NCBI GenBank assembly: GCA_902783835.1
Contig: CACZSN010000017.1
Location: 1 to 34,739, forward strand
Source: an uncultured bacterium
GTDB taxonomy: Bacteria; Cyanobacteriota; Vampirovibrionia; Gastranaerophilales; Gastranaerophilaceae
Reading direction: 5' to 3'
DNA: 34,739 bases
The notes below the pieces were generated by a model. That model saw nothing but the letters and a program-made list of their open reading frames with translations. It was not told where the DNA came from and did no database searches. Positions 7,837 to 15,198 of the stretch are shown piece by piece. The translations under genes were made by a program, and so were the position numbers. Each line of letters begins with the position of its first letter. The stretch's first letter is position 1.

Positions 7837-8340
7837 ATGAAATTATTAAAAATTTTATCAATTTTAGCAATATTCACAACGCTTTGCGGATGTTCGGAAT
7901 TAAAAACAACAACCCAAATGCCAAATCCGTGGTTTGAATGCAACGATAATCTTGCTCAAGCCGCAAAAATTGCAGGTTTCAAATTCCCATTGATACTTTC
8001 AAATTACACTGTCAGAGCGATGAAAGATATGGTTGAAATCACCTACCCGCTTGATGAAAACAGGTACGTAACAGTTCGAAAAAGTCAATCAGAAATTAAC
8101 GGCGGAGACAACAGCGGAGATTATAACAAATACCCCCAAAACGATGTATACACTCTCGATAACGGGGTAAACATAAATGTCAGAAGAGACGGTAATAAAA
8201 TTTTCGTAATGTATTTTGGAGCGGAAAGCGGCTATTTTTCGGCAAGATGCGAACAAGGCATGAGCTATAAAGAAGTCGAAGGAATTTATCAGGTTATTGC
8301 TGAAGCGGAAAGCCCGAAACTCCCGCCCGAAGCAAATTAG
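7837..8340 (+). CDS. putative lipoprotein of unknown function
   Basis: The N-terminus has two lysines, a hydrophobic stretch and the lipobox LCGC (Cys19), a signal peptidase II site. The mature ~149 residues have no motif I recognise; three further Cys are spread along them. The start ATG follows AGGAAA nine bases after the mtn stop, so it is very likely the third gene of the luxS operon. A link to methyl-cycle metabolism is suggested only by position. The shared hairpin after its stop ends the transcript. Confidence 0.8.
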   Translation: MKLLKILSILAIFTTLCGCSELKTTTQMPNPWFECNDNLAQAAKIAGFKFPLILSNYTVRAMKDMVEITYPLDENRYVTVRKSQSEINGGDNSGDYNKYPQNDVYTLDNGVNINVRRDGNKIFVMYFGAESGYFSARCEQGMSYKEVEGIYQVIAEAESPKLPPEAN

Positions 8341-8349
8341 AATTAACAA

Positions 8350-8373
8350 AAAAGGCTCAAAATTGAGCCTTTA
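8350..8373. terminator. bidirectional intrinsic terminator
   Basis: AAAGGCTCA and TGAGCCTTT pair around a short A/T loop between the convergent lipoprotein and mtnA genes. A-rich and T-rich flanks provide a U-tract in both directions. Confidence 0.8.
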
Positions 8374-8376
8374 ATT

Positions 8377-9429
8377 TTATTCTTCAAATGCCTTTTTAAT
8401 TGATTGTTCAAACGGAGGTCTCAAAATTCCCTTTTCCGTAATAATTCCCGCAATCAATTCATTTGGTGTTACGTCAAATCCGGGATTGATAACATTGACT
8501 TTTTCCGAGCAAATCCAATCACCGTTGATATGCGTAACTTCTTCTCTGTTACGTTCTTCAATTTTAATTTCTTTGCCTGATTTAATCGAACGGTCAATTG
8601 TGGACAACGGAGCTGCGATGTAAAAAGGCACATTGTGATATTTTGCGGAAATTGCAACAGTATAAGTACCGATTTTATTGGCAGCATCACCGTTTGCGGC
8701 AATTCTGTCCGCACCGGTTATAACAACATCAATCATTTTTTTATTCATAAAATAAGAACACATTCCGTCCGTAATAAGCGTTGTGTCTATTCCGTCTTCG
8801 GTCAATTCCCAAGTTGTAAGTCTTGCACCTTGTTGACGGGGACGTGTTTCATCCGCAAAAACTTTGATAGTAGGGTCTTTGGCATAAGCAGAACGAACAA
8901 CACCGAGTGCGGTACCGTAGCCGACAGTTGCCAATGCACCTGCATTACAGTGAGTGAGAATTGTTGCACCTTTTGGAACGATTTCCGCCCCAAAATCGCC
9001 CATTCTCTTATTGATTTCAATGTCTTCATTTTCCATAACAACGGCATTATCAATGAGTTTTTGGGTAATTTCGTCAATCGGGCAATCTTCGCTTAAAAGT
9101 TCGAGTTGCTTATCAACTGCCCACATAAGGTTTACTGCGGTCGGTCTTGAACTTTTTAAATATTCTCCCTTTTCTCTGATAATTTTATCAAAATCTTTTC
9201 TGTTTTGAACGGATTTTTTTGCCTCAAGTGCAGCAAGTGCAACACCGTGAGCACCCGCAATTCCGATTGCCGGAGCTCCGCGAACAATCATTGTTTTGAT
9301 TGCGTCATACATTTCTTCGCAAGTTTTTATATCAACCAACTTAAATTCCTTTGGCAAAATAGTTTGGTCAATCATTCTTGAAACATTATCAACCCACTCA
9401 ATTGTCTTAATTTTTGATTTAAAAGCCAT
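8377..9429 (-). CDS. mtnA: S-methyl-5-thioribose-1-phosphate isomerase
   Basis: MtnA isomerises methylthioribose-1-phosphate to methylthioribulose-1-phosphate in methionine salvage. It belongs to the eIF2B-like fold. Motifs seen are RGAPAIGIAGAHG (residues 50-62), THCNAGALATVGYGTALG with catalytic Cys161, DETRPRQQGARLT, and TGADRIAANGDAANKIGTY with catalytic Asp241. These match Cys160 and Asp240 of the Bacillus enzyme, and the length of 350 aa fits. The ATG has AAAGGAA upstream, inside the end of the preceding membrane protein gene. No other methylthioribose salvage gene is in the window. Some MtnA enzymes also act on 5-deoxyribose-1-phosphate from 5'-deoxyadenosine; that alternative cannot be excluded. 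Confidence 0.96.
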   Translation of the reverse strand: MAFKSKIKTIEWVDNVSRMIDQTILPKEFKLVDIKTCEEMYDAIKTMIVRGAPAIGIAGAHGVALAALEAKKSVQNRKDFDKIIREKGEYLKSSRPTAVNLMWAVDKQLELLSEDCPIDEITQKLIDNAVVMENEDIEINKRMGDFGAEIVPKGATILTHCNAGALATVGYGTALGVVRSAYAKDPTIKVFADETRPRQQGARLTTWELTEDGIDTTLITDGMCSYFMNKKMIDVVITGADRIAANGDAANKIGTYTVAISAKYHNVPFYIAAPLSTIDRSIKSGKEIKIEERNREEVTHINGDWICSEKVNVINPGFDVTPNELIAGIITEKGILRPPFEQSIKKAFEE

Positions 9430-9432
9430 AAA

Positions 9433-9909
9433 TTATTTCCTTTTTTTTACATTCAAATTAAAATTTGTATTTTTGGGGGGAAGCACTGCCGATTGAGAGT
9501 TGAAAAAATAAATCGAAGCAAGTCCCGCAAACGCATTCATCATCGCACATAATATTGCTAAAAACAACACAAGCATTATCATTATTGAAAATCCGCTTTT
9601 TAAAATCATCGCAATTCCCGTATAATAAGATTGTTTGAAAATCAAAGACAACACAAATGAACACGGTAAAAAAATTATTGAAAATCCGATAAACGTTACA
9701 AAACCGGAAATTCCTCCCCAAAGCATGCCCGTTTGCTCGTTAGGATTGGGCAAAAGTGCAAATTTTTTCATAAAAACGATAATCAAAAATGAAGAACAAA
9801 AAATCAGGATTAGCAAAATCAAAATTCCAAAAATCGGAATTAAAGCTAAAACCCCCGAAATTGCACCGAAAATAAGAGATATTATTGCCAAATTTTTAAT
9901 GTACGTCAT
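9433..9909 (-). CDS. four-helix membrane protein of unknown function
   Basis: The 158 aa protein is almost entirely hydrophobic, with about four membrane segments (near residues 7-45 as two close helices, 62-92 and 100-135), and a short basic C-terminal tail. I do not recognise a family. Its ATG immediately follows the ruvC stop (TAA then ATG), and its stop lies three bases before the mtnA start, so ruvC, this gene and mtnA appear to form one transcript. Confidence 0.75.
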   Translation of the reverse strand: MTYIKNLAIISLIFGAISGVLALIPIFGILILLILIFCSSFLIIVFMKKFALLPNPNEQTGMLWGGISGFVTFIGFSIIFLPCSFVLSLIFKQSYYTGIAMILKSGFSIMIMLVLFLAILCAMMNAFAGLASIYFFNSQSAVLPPKNTNFNLNVKKRK

Positions 9910-10383
9910 TTAAACCTCACTGCTTCTTACGTGGCAAACCGCCATAGCTATTGCATCCGCACTGTCGTCCAACTTTGGGAAAACCGTATAATTAATAAGT
10001 TTTTTAACCATTTCCGCAACATCCGGCTTGGTTGCTTTGCCGTAACCCGTTATCGACATTTTTATTTGCAACGGAGTGTATTCAAAAATTTTAACACCGC
10101 ATTTTGCAAGTGTAGCAAGAATTACCCCCCTGCCCTGTGCGACCGTAATAATCGTTTTTTGATTTTTGAAAAAGAATAATTTTTCAACACTTGCAACATC
10201 GGGTTTATACATTTCCAAAAGTGTCGTCAAATCACTCTCGATTTCGCAAAGTCTCGATGCATCATCCAAATTTTTATCAGTCTGAATTGACCCTGATGTC
10301 ACAAGGTTGCATTCACCGTCAATATAGTCAACTACCCCATATCCGACAATTGCCGTACCGGGATCTATTCCGATTATTCTCAT
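9910..10383 (-). CDS. ruvC: Holliday junction resolvase RuvC
   Basis: RuvC cuts Holliday junctions during recombination with RuvAB. The four acidic metal ligands of the RNase H-like fold are present: Asp7 (GIDPGTAIVGYG), Glu67 (VEKLFFF), Asp140 and Asp143 (LDDSADAIAMAVCH), with spacing matching E. coli Asp7/Glu66/Asp138/Asp141. The phosphate-binding region YTPLQIKMSITGYGKA is conserved. The length of 157 aa is slightly short but complete. There is no Shine-Dalgarno ahead of the ATG; TATTAT lies close upstream, so the mRNA may be leaderless or poorly translated. Confidence 0.96.
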   Translation of the reverse strand: MRIIGIDPGTAIVGYGVVDYIDGECNLVTSGSIQTDKNLDDASRLCEIESDLTTLLEMYKPDVASVEKLFFFKNQKTIITVAQGRGVILATLAKCGVKIFEYTPLQIKMSITGYGKATKPDVAEMVKKLINYTVFPKLDDSADAIAMAVCHVRSSEV

Positions 10384-10434
10384 ATTTAAATAATAACGAC
10401 ATCAAAGATAAAAAACAATCAGATTTTTTTCCTA

Positions 10435-10464
10435 TAAAAAAGAGCGTAGCTTTTTGCCACGCTC
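10435..10464 (-). terminator. intrinsic terminator of the M49-like peptidase gene
   Basis: On the minus strand GAGCGTGGC - AAAAA - GCTACGCTC pairs over eight of nine positions and is followed by a run of T. It lies about 20 bases after the peptidase stop. Confidence 0.8.
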
Positions 10465-10485
10465 AATTTTTCGGATTTAAGTTTT

Positions 10486-12228
10486 TTATTCTTCCGCAAG
10501 TTTGTCAGCGAGCGGAGTTTCGAGGAAGCCGTTCAATTTCTTGCTGATTTTGCGAACGTTTTTCGCAACATTTTCGCAAGCATCGTCCCAAACGAAATAT
10601 TCGTTGACGTATTTTTCGGCCTCGTTAACATCTTGTGAAAGTTGTACTCTGATTGCTTCTTTGAGCATTTTTTGTGCCGCGGGAACAACATTTTCCACAT
10701 TAACGTGGATTATGCCATTTTCGTTTACAACGACTGCGTTTTCACGTTCGAGGAAGTTAGTTTGCATAACAGAGCGAACTCTATGTGCTTGAGTCAATTC
10801 CGGTTTTGCTTTCAAGAAGTTGTCAACCGCAAACGACACAAGGATTTGAAGTCTTTGTTCTTCTGTATACATACCTTTTTCGGTCAACATATCAATGCAA
10901 GAAATTGCACCGACATCAGCCTTGTGTTCTTCAATGATAGATTGGTATTTGCCCAATTTTTCACGACCTTGTGTAGGTCCTAAAGAGTGAGTATTTTCGT
11001 GTCCGATTGTGAACCAGTGGTCTGCTTCAAGGTTGTAGTATTTGTGTTGTTCGGAGTCAAGAATTGCATCGAGTCTTTCTTTGACTTTTTCCGGTTTTGC
11101 ACCCAATCTGATTTGTCTGTGGTAAACATTTCTGCGACCTCCGCCGATTGTCAAAGACATCTTATCGTCATTCGGTAAGTTTTCCGCAAGAGTAACTCCT
11201 CCGCGATATGCACCGCAATCGCCCGCCAACATTAACAAATCAACATCAACCATTGTTTGTTTGCTGTCCCCTTCGGGTTTAATATTTTGTTCATATTGGT
11301 CGTTAAACGGCATCAATTTTGCCATTTCGGGCAAGAATTTTTTGATTTTCAAAAGGTCATTCGTGCTTTCCTTGTTAACAATTCCGACACGGCAACCCAA
11401 AGAATCTTTCGGATAAACCTGAATTCCTCGTTCGTCAAGCATTTGGAGCAATTCTTTGTTTTCGGAAATGCTTGTCGAAAGGGTGTCGTCATAACATTCT
11501 CTCGTGATTGTGAGTTCAAGCGGAGTGTCTTGCAAAGTTGCCCATTTCTTATCCGCATAAGCATCTGCCATCGGGTCAGCCACTCTCAATGCTTTAGCCT
11601 GCAATTTTAAATATTCCGCAAAGTCAGCATTTGTCGAAGTTTCTGCCGCTTTTTCAAATTCTTGAGCCATTTTTTCAAACTCATCTTTGAAAAGTTCCGT
11701 ATAATCAACAGCCTTAAGGTTTTCCCCGTCACGGAATACAACCGAGCGTTGATTAACAATTTTTGCAACTTCTTCATCCTTGCCGTCTTTGAGCATTTTA
11801 ATTAAAATATTTTGAAATTCTTCAGCCTTCAAATCTTGAGGGTAAAAGCCTTTGCCATCAGTTTCTTCAACCCCTTTTGCGAGGTTAATCATATTTGATT
11901 CCGTGTCGAGAGCATTCATGCCCTTTTGTCCCAAAAACAATTTCATTGTCATTTCAGCATCTTTGTTGCCGTTTGCGATTTCTTTTTTCAAAAATTCTCT
12001 GAACGGAATGTTTTTCGGATTGTCCAATTGTAAATGAACTTCTTCCAAAATTTTTCCCGCTTTTACAAGGTGTTTGAGGGCTTCTTTGTCCCCTTCAGCC
12101 AAATTTTCAAATTCAGGTGCATCAACTTTTAACATTGTAGTTGAAGGAAGTGCATCTTTATTCGTTCTTCTTTCGAGTTCTTCCGTCGAAAGTCCGAGTT
12201 CAAATTGTTCATTATCTTGATTTTTCAA
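10486..12228 (-). CDS. M49-like (dipeptidyl-peptidase III-type) zinc metallopeptidase
   Basis: The protein has a zinc site of the form HENTH, followed about 25 residues later by EEHKADVGA, in the context GHENTHSLGPTQGREKLG. This HExxH plus EExxAD pattern, with GR in between, is that of peptidase family M49 (DPP III) and its bacterial Nudix-associated relatives. The region ELTITRECYDDTL upstream resembles the same family. No signal peptide is seen, so it is probably cytoplasmic. I chose TTG at 12228 because AAAGGAT lies seven bases before it and the longer ATG frame from 12303 has no ribosome site and overlaps kdsC; this gives 580 aa, with the zinc motif at about residue 410. It lies 44 bases downstream of kdsC and ends at a terminator. 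Confidence 0.75.
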   Translation of the reverse strand: MKNQDNEQFELGLSTEELERRTNKDALPSTTMLKVDAPEFENLAEGDKEALKHLVKAGKILEEVHLQLDNPKNIPFREFLKKEIANGNKDAEMTMKLFLGQKGMNALDTESNMINLAKGVEETDGKGFYPQDLKAEEFQNILIKMLKDGKDEEVAKIVNQRSVVFRDGENLKAVDYTELFKDEFEKMAQEFEKAAETSTNADFAEYLKLQAKALRVADPMADAYADKKWATLQDTPLELTITRECYDDTLSTSISENKELLQMLDERGIQVYPKDSLGCRVGIVNKESTNDLLKIKKFLPEMAKLMPFNDQYEQNIKPEGDSKQTMVDVDLLMLAGDCGAYRGGVTLAENLPNDDKMSLTIGGGRRNVYHRQIRLGAKPEKVKERLDAILDSEQHKYYNLEADHWFTIGHENTHSLGPTQGREKLGKYQSIIEEHKADVGAISCIDMLTEKGMYTEEQRLQILVSFAVDNFLKAKPELTQAHRVRSVMQTNFLERENAVVVNENGIIHVNVENVVPAAQKMLKEAIRVQLSQDVNEAEKYVNEYFVWDDACENVAKNVRKISKKLNGFLETPLADKLAEE

Positions 12229-12272
12229 TTTAAAATCCTTTCTCGTTATATTTTCAAAATTTTTCTGCAATT

Positions 12273-12770
12273 TTACGGTCTGTTTTTCAAAATCAAATCG
12301 CAAAGTTCACGAACGGCACCATGCCCGCCCAATCTTTCCGTTACAAATCTTGAAGCCTTAATGACTTCGGGAACGGCATCTTTCGGACAAGAGGGCAAAC
12401 CGACTTTGCGAAGTACGCACAAATCAGGCAAATCATCCCCCATATAAGCAACTTCGTCAAATTTTAATTCATAATCGTCAACCACTTCATCAAGTGCATG
12501 TTCTTTATTTTTTTGACCTTGATAAATTCTCGTAAATCCGAGGTCCGTAAATCTTTTTTGAACCATATAAGATTCTTTTGCAGTAATAACAACCGTTTTA
12601 ACCCCGGCTCTTTTAAGCATTACGAGACCTTGTCCGTCTTTTGCGTTAAAAACTTTGTATTCTTTTCCGTCTTGGTCGTAAATCAGTCCGCCGTCTGTCA
12701 TTACACCGTCAACGTCGAAAATGGCGATTTTAATTTTTGCCACCGCTTTATTAAGTTCATCTTCTTTCAT
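12273..12770 (-). CDS. kdsC: 3-deoxy-D-manno-octulosonate 8-phosphate phosphatase
   Basis: KdsC, a HAD phosphatase, releases Kdo from Kdo-8-phosphate for LPS core synthesis. The nucleophile motif IAIFDVDGVMTDGG (Asp19, Asp21), the loop NAKDGQGL, the motif II/III region VVITAKES, and MGDDLPDL are all present. The protein of 165 aa has no cap domain, which is typical of the tetrameric family. A longer reading begins at TTG 12779, but ATG 12770 has GGAG nine bases upstream and starts two bases after the kdsD stop, so I use it. The order kdsD-kdsC makes consecutive-pathway enzymes adjacent and argues for an LPS-type outer membrane. Confidence 0.94.
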   Translation of the reverse strand: MKEDELNKAVAKIKIAIFDVDGVMTDGGLIYDQDGKEYKVFNAKDGQGLVMLKRAGVKTVVITAKESYMVQKRFTDLGFTRIYQGQKNKEHALDEVVDDYELKFDEVAYMGDDLPDLCVLRKVGLPSCPKDAVPEVIKASRFVTERLGGHGAVRELCDLILKNRP

Positions 12771-12771
12771 A

Positions 12772-13758
12772 CTATGCAACTCCGGCTCTTAATAAATTGT
12801 GAATGTGAATTATGCCTGTCGGTCGTTTTTCTTCGTCGCAAACCGCAAGGCTTGTAATTGAATATTTTTCCATCAAAGCAAGTGCTTTTACTGCAAGTGC
12901 TTTTTCTGTCGTTGTTTTCGGGTTTTTCGTCATAACATCTTTTGTTATAAGTTCATCAACTTTCAAATGTTTCATCAGAATTCTTCTGATGTCGCCATCG
13001 GTCAAAACACCCGTCATCTTTCCGTTTTCGTCTGTCAAAATTACACAGCCCAACTTTTTGTCGGAAATAATTTTAACAACATCCAAAAATTTCGTATTTT
13101 CATCAGCAAGCGGCAACTCATCACCTCTTATCATCAAGTCGCCAACCGTGTATAAAACACCCTTTCCGAGCGAACCTGACGGATGGAACAACAAGAAATC
13201 TTCCGCCGAAAATCCTCGTTTTTGCAACAAGCAAATCGCAAGTGCATCACCCATCGCAAGTGCCGCTGTCGTGCTTGCAGTAGGTGCTTTTCCCAAAGGA
13301 CATGCTTCTTGCTCAACCGATACATCAAATACAATATCCGCACGGTTTGCAAGTGTAGAGGTCGTTTTACCTACAAATGCGATAAGCGGTACTTCAAAAC
13401 GTTTTATCAACGGGAGAAGATTTAACAATTCCGAAGTTTCCCCGCTGTTTGAAAGGGCAATAACTACGTCCTGTCTCGTAATTACTCCGGAATCACCATG
13501 AGTACTTTCCGCAGGATGAAGAAAATATGCGGGAGTTCCTGTAGAAGAAAGAGTTGCGGCAATTTTCCTTCCGATATGTCCGGATTTTCCCATGCCCGTA
13601 ACAATAACCCGACCTTTGCTCTTAATAATCGTATCAAGAGCCTGCGTAAGGTTTTCACCTATTCTTCCCTTTAATTCCGTAATTGATTTCGCTTCTATAT
13701 CCAAAACCGACTTTGCAAGTTCTGTCGGTGTAGCTAAATTTAACTGTATCGTTGCCAT
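12772..13758 (-). CDS. kdsD: D-arabinose-5-phosphate isomerase
   Basis: KdsD converts ribulose-5-phosphate to arabinose-5-phosphate, the first step toward Kdo. An N-terminal SIS domain carries TGMGKSGHIGRKIAATLSS, HPAESTHGDSG and SNSGETSELL. Two CBS domains follow, from about residue 205 to the end (GVLTDGDIRR is typical). From the ATG at 13758 the length is 328 aa, the same as the E. coli enzyme. GGGAG lies seven bases before this ATG, and the longer frame from 13797 adds residues with no family support. It heads the kdsD-kdsC-peptidase operon. Confidence 0.95.
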   Translation of the reverse strand: MATIQLNLATPTELAKSVLDIEAKSITELKGRIGENLTQALDTIIKSKGRVIVTGMGKSGHIGRKIAATLSSTGTPAYFLHPAESTHGDSGVITRQDVVIALSNSGETSELLNLLPLIKRFEVPLIAFVGKTTSTLANRADIVFDVSVEQEACPLGKAPTASTTAALAMGDALAICLLQKRGFSAEDFLLFHPSGSLGKGVLYTVGDLMIRGDELPLADENTKFLDVVKIISDKKLGCVILTDENGKMTGVLTDGDIRRILMKHLKVDELITKDVMTKNPKTTTEKALAVKALALMEKYSITSLAVCDEEKRPTGIIHIHNLLRAGVA

Positions 13759-14173
13759 TGGTTTCTCCCTTGCCATCATTTTAGCAAAAATTATCATTAC
13801 AGTCTACTTTTCACAATTTTGCAACATATTGAAAAAGTTCCCGAAAAATGTAATTATTGTTTACAAAATTTTACAAATATTTTTTTTGATAAATATTTTG
13901 AGAAAAAACAATCCGATATTTTTTTAAAAAGCGAAAAGCCCTATAATGATTGGTATTTACTTATAATGATGTGTAAGTTATACAGTAACAATAAATAATA
14001 ATTATTAATTTAAATACCCAAAATACGCTTGGGTAAGTATTTTTTTATGTAAAGTATTTTTCAAACAAAAAAAAACGGTATATTATAGATAGTAGTGCAG
14101 AATAGTTTCTGAAGAATAATTATTTAATTCATATATAAATAGGAACGATAAGTTCTTACGAGAAAAACAAAGA
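13759..14173. other. divergent intergenic region with leader upstream of the secretin operon
   Basis: About 415 AT-rich bases without a credible gene. On the plus strand the nine-base sequence TATAATGAT occurs twice exactly 20 bases apart (13942 and 13962), and TATATT/TATTAT at 14079-14086 looks like a further -10 box. A terminator-like hairpin sits between them. The likely reading is tandem promoters, with an early transcript that ends in the leader and a later promoter that escapes it. No -35 box is convincing. Confidence 0.4.
14015..14047 (+). terminator. terminator-like hairpin in the leader of the GspC/PilP-like gene
   Basis: TACCCAA (14015-14021) and TTGGGTA (14029-14035) form a 7-bp stem with a 7-base loop, followed by AGTATTTTTTT. 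There is no gene on this strand upstream in the window until the divergent promoters, so it would act on a short leader RNA or end a small RNA of roughly 70 bases. Confidence 0.55.
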
Positions 14174-15172
14174 ATGTTAAACACTCCAAACGAATGGCAT
14201 AAGGAAGACGATATCGAAGAATACTCTGACGAAGATTTCTCGGATGATTACGGTGGTGATTACGGGGATGACACGGATTTCGGAACTCTTGACGACGGTG
14301 AATACGAAGACGGTGAGTACGAAGAAGGCACCGAAGAGGGTGAAGAAAACGGTGGAAACGGTAGCGATGACGGCGGCGATGATTTAAAGAAAAAAATAAT
14401 CATCGGTGTGGTTGCACTTGTTGTGCTTTTAATTTTGTTTGGCGGAATTTTCCTTGCCGTAAAGAAAATGACAAACAAAGCAACTACCGATGAAACAACC
14501 GTTGAAACGGTAATTGACGGTGAAAATGCCGACGCTGACGGTGAAGTATCCATCGATGTTGAAGACGGTTCAAACTCTGAAGAAAACGAAGAAGAAGGAC
14601 TTGCCATCGAAGAAACGGGCGAAGAAGGTCTTAGTGTTGACGGTCAAAAACCCGTAAGTACAGCTGATTCATCAGGTTTGGAAATTGAAGCGGAAGAAGA
14701 AACTCCGACATTTGCCAACAAACCAAATGATACGGATAATGTTACTATCGCTATCGGTGATGTCGGAAGAAAAAATCCGTTTGCTCCCGTCGGCGGTAAG
14801 GCTAAACAAAATACGGAATTCAAAGCCGCTAATAATGACGGTTTGGATTTTGAAGTAATTGAACCTCCGGAACTTGAACCGGAAGACGAAACAATTACAA
14901 GACTTTTGGAAACAAAAGTTACAGGTATTATGTACGATGCAAGACGTCCGTCTGCTATCGTAAATATTGACGGCACAGACCAACTGGTTAGAATCGGCGA
15001 TATTTTAAGCGGTTTTGAGTTTGTTGCAATAACAAAAAATAAAGTTGTTATCCGTTCAGATAACAATGTTTACAGAGCATCTGTCGGACAGCCTTTGAAT
15101 GCTGAAAAAATCACTAATCCGATTGAAATCTCGAATTTGGAAACAAAATTCAAAGGTTCTGTAAGACGCTAA
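14174..15172 (+). CDS. bitopic inner-membrane protein, GspC/PilP-like
   Basis: Residues 1-70 are extremely acidic (Asp, Glu, Gly, Tyr), then KKK and one membrane helix at about 75-96. A long Glu/Thr-rich linker follows, and a C-terminal domain from about 238 to 310 contains RRPSAIVNIDGTDQLVRIGD, FEFVAI and VYRASVGQPL. That small beta domain resembles the HR/PilP domain, which links the inner membrane to the secretin in type II secretion and type IV pili. The gene lies 26 bases before the secretin gene, the expected partner, which supports the call more than similarity alone. The acidic cytoplasmic tail is unusual for GspC or PilP. No good Shine-Dalgarno is visible. Confidence 0.72.
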   Translation: MLNTPNEWHKEDDIEEYSDEDFSDDYGGDYGDDTDFGTLDDGEYEDGEYEEGTEEGEENGGNGSDDGGDDLKKKIIIGVVALVVLLILFGGIFLAVKKMTNKATTDETTVETVIDGENADADGEVSIDVEDGSNSEENEEEGLAIEETGEEGLSVDGQKPVSTADSSGLEIEAEEETPTFANKPNDTDNVTIAIGDVGRKNPFAPVGGKAKQNTEFKAANNDGLDFEVIEPPELEPEDETITRLLETKVTGIMYDARRPSAIVNIDGTDQLVRIGDILSGFEFVAITKNKVVIRSDNNVYRASVGQPLNAEKITNPIEISNLETKFKGSVRR

Positions 15173-15198
15173 TATTAATTTACAAAAGAGGCTATAAG

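Noticed and set aside
12229..12303. ATG 12303 as the start of the M49-like gene
   Set aside because: It lacks a ribosome site and overlaps kdsC, whereas TTG 12228 has AAAGGAT at the right distance.
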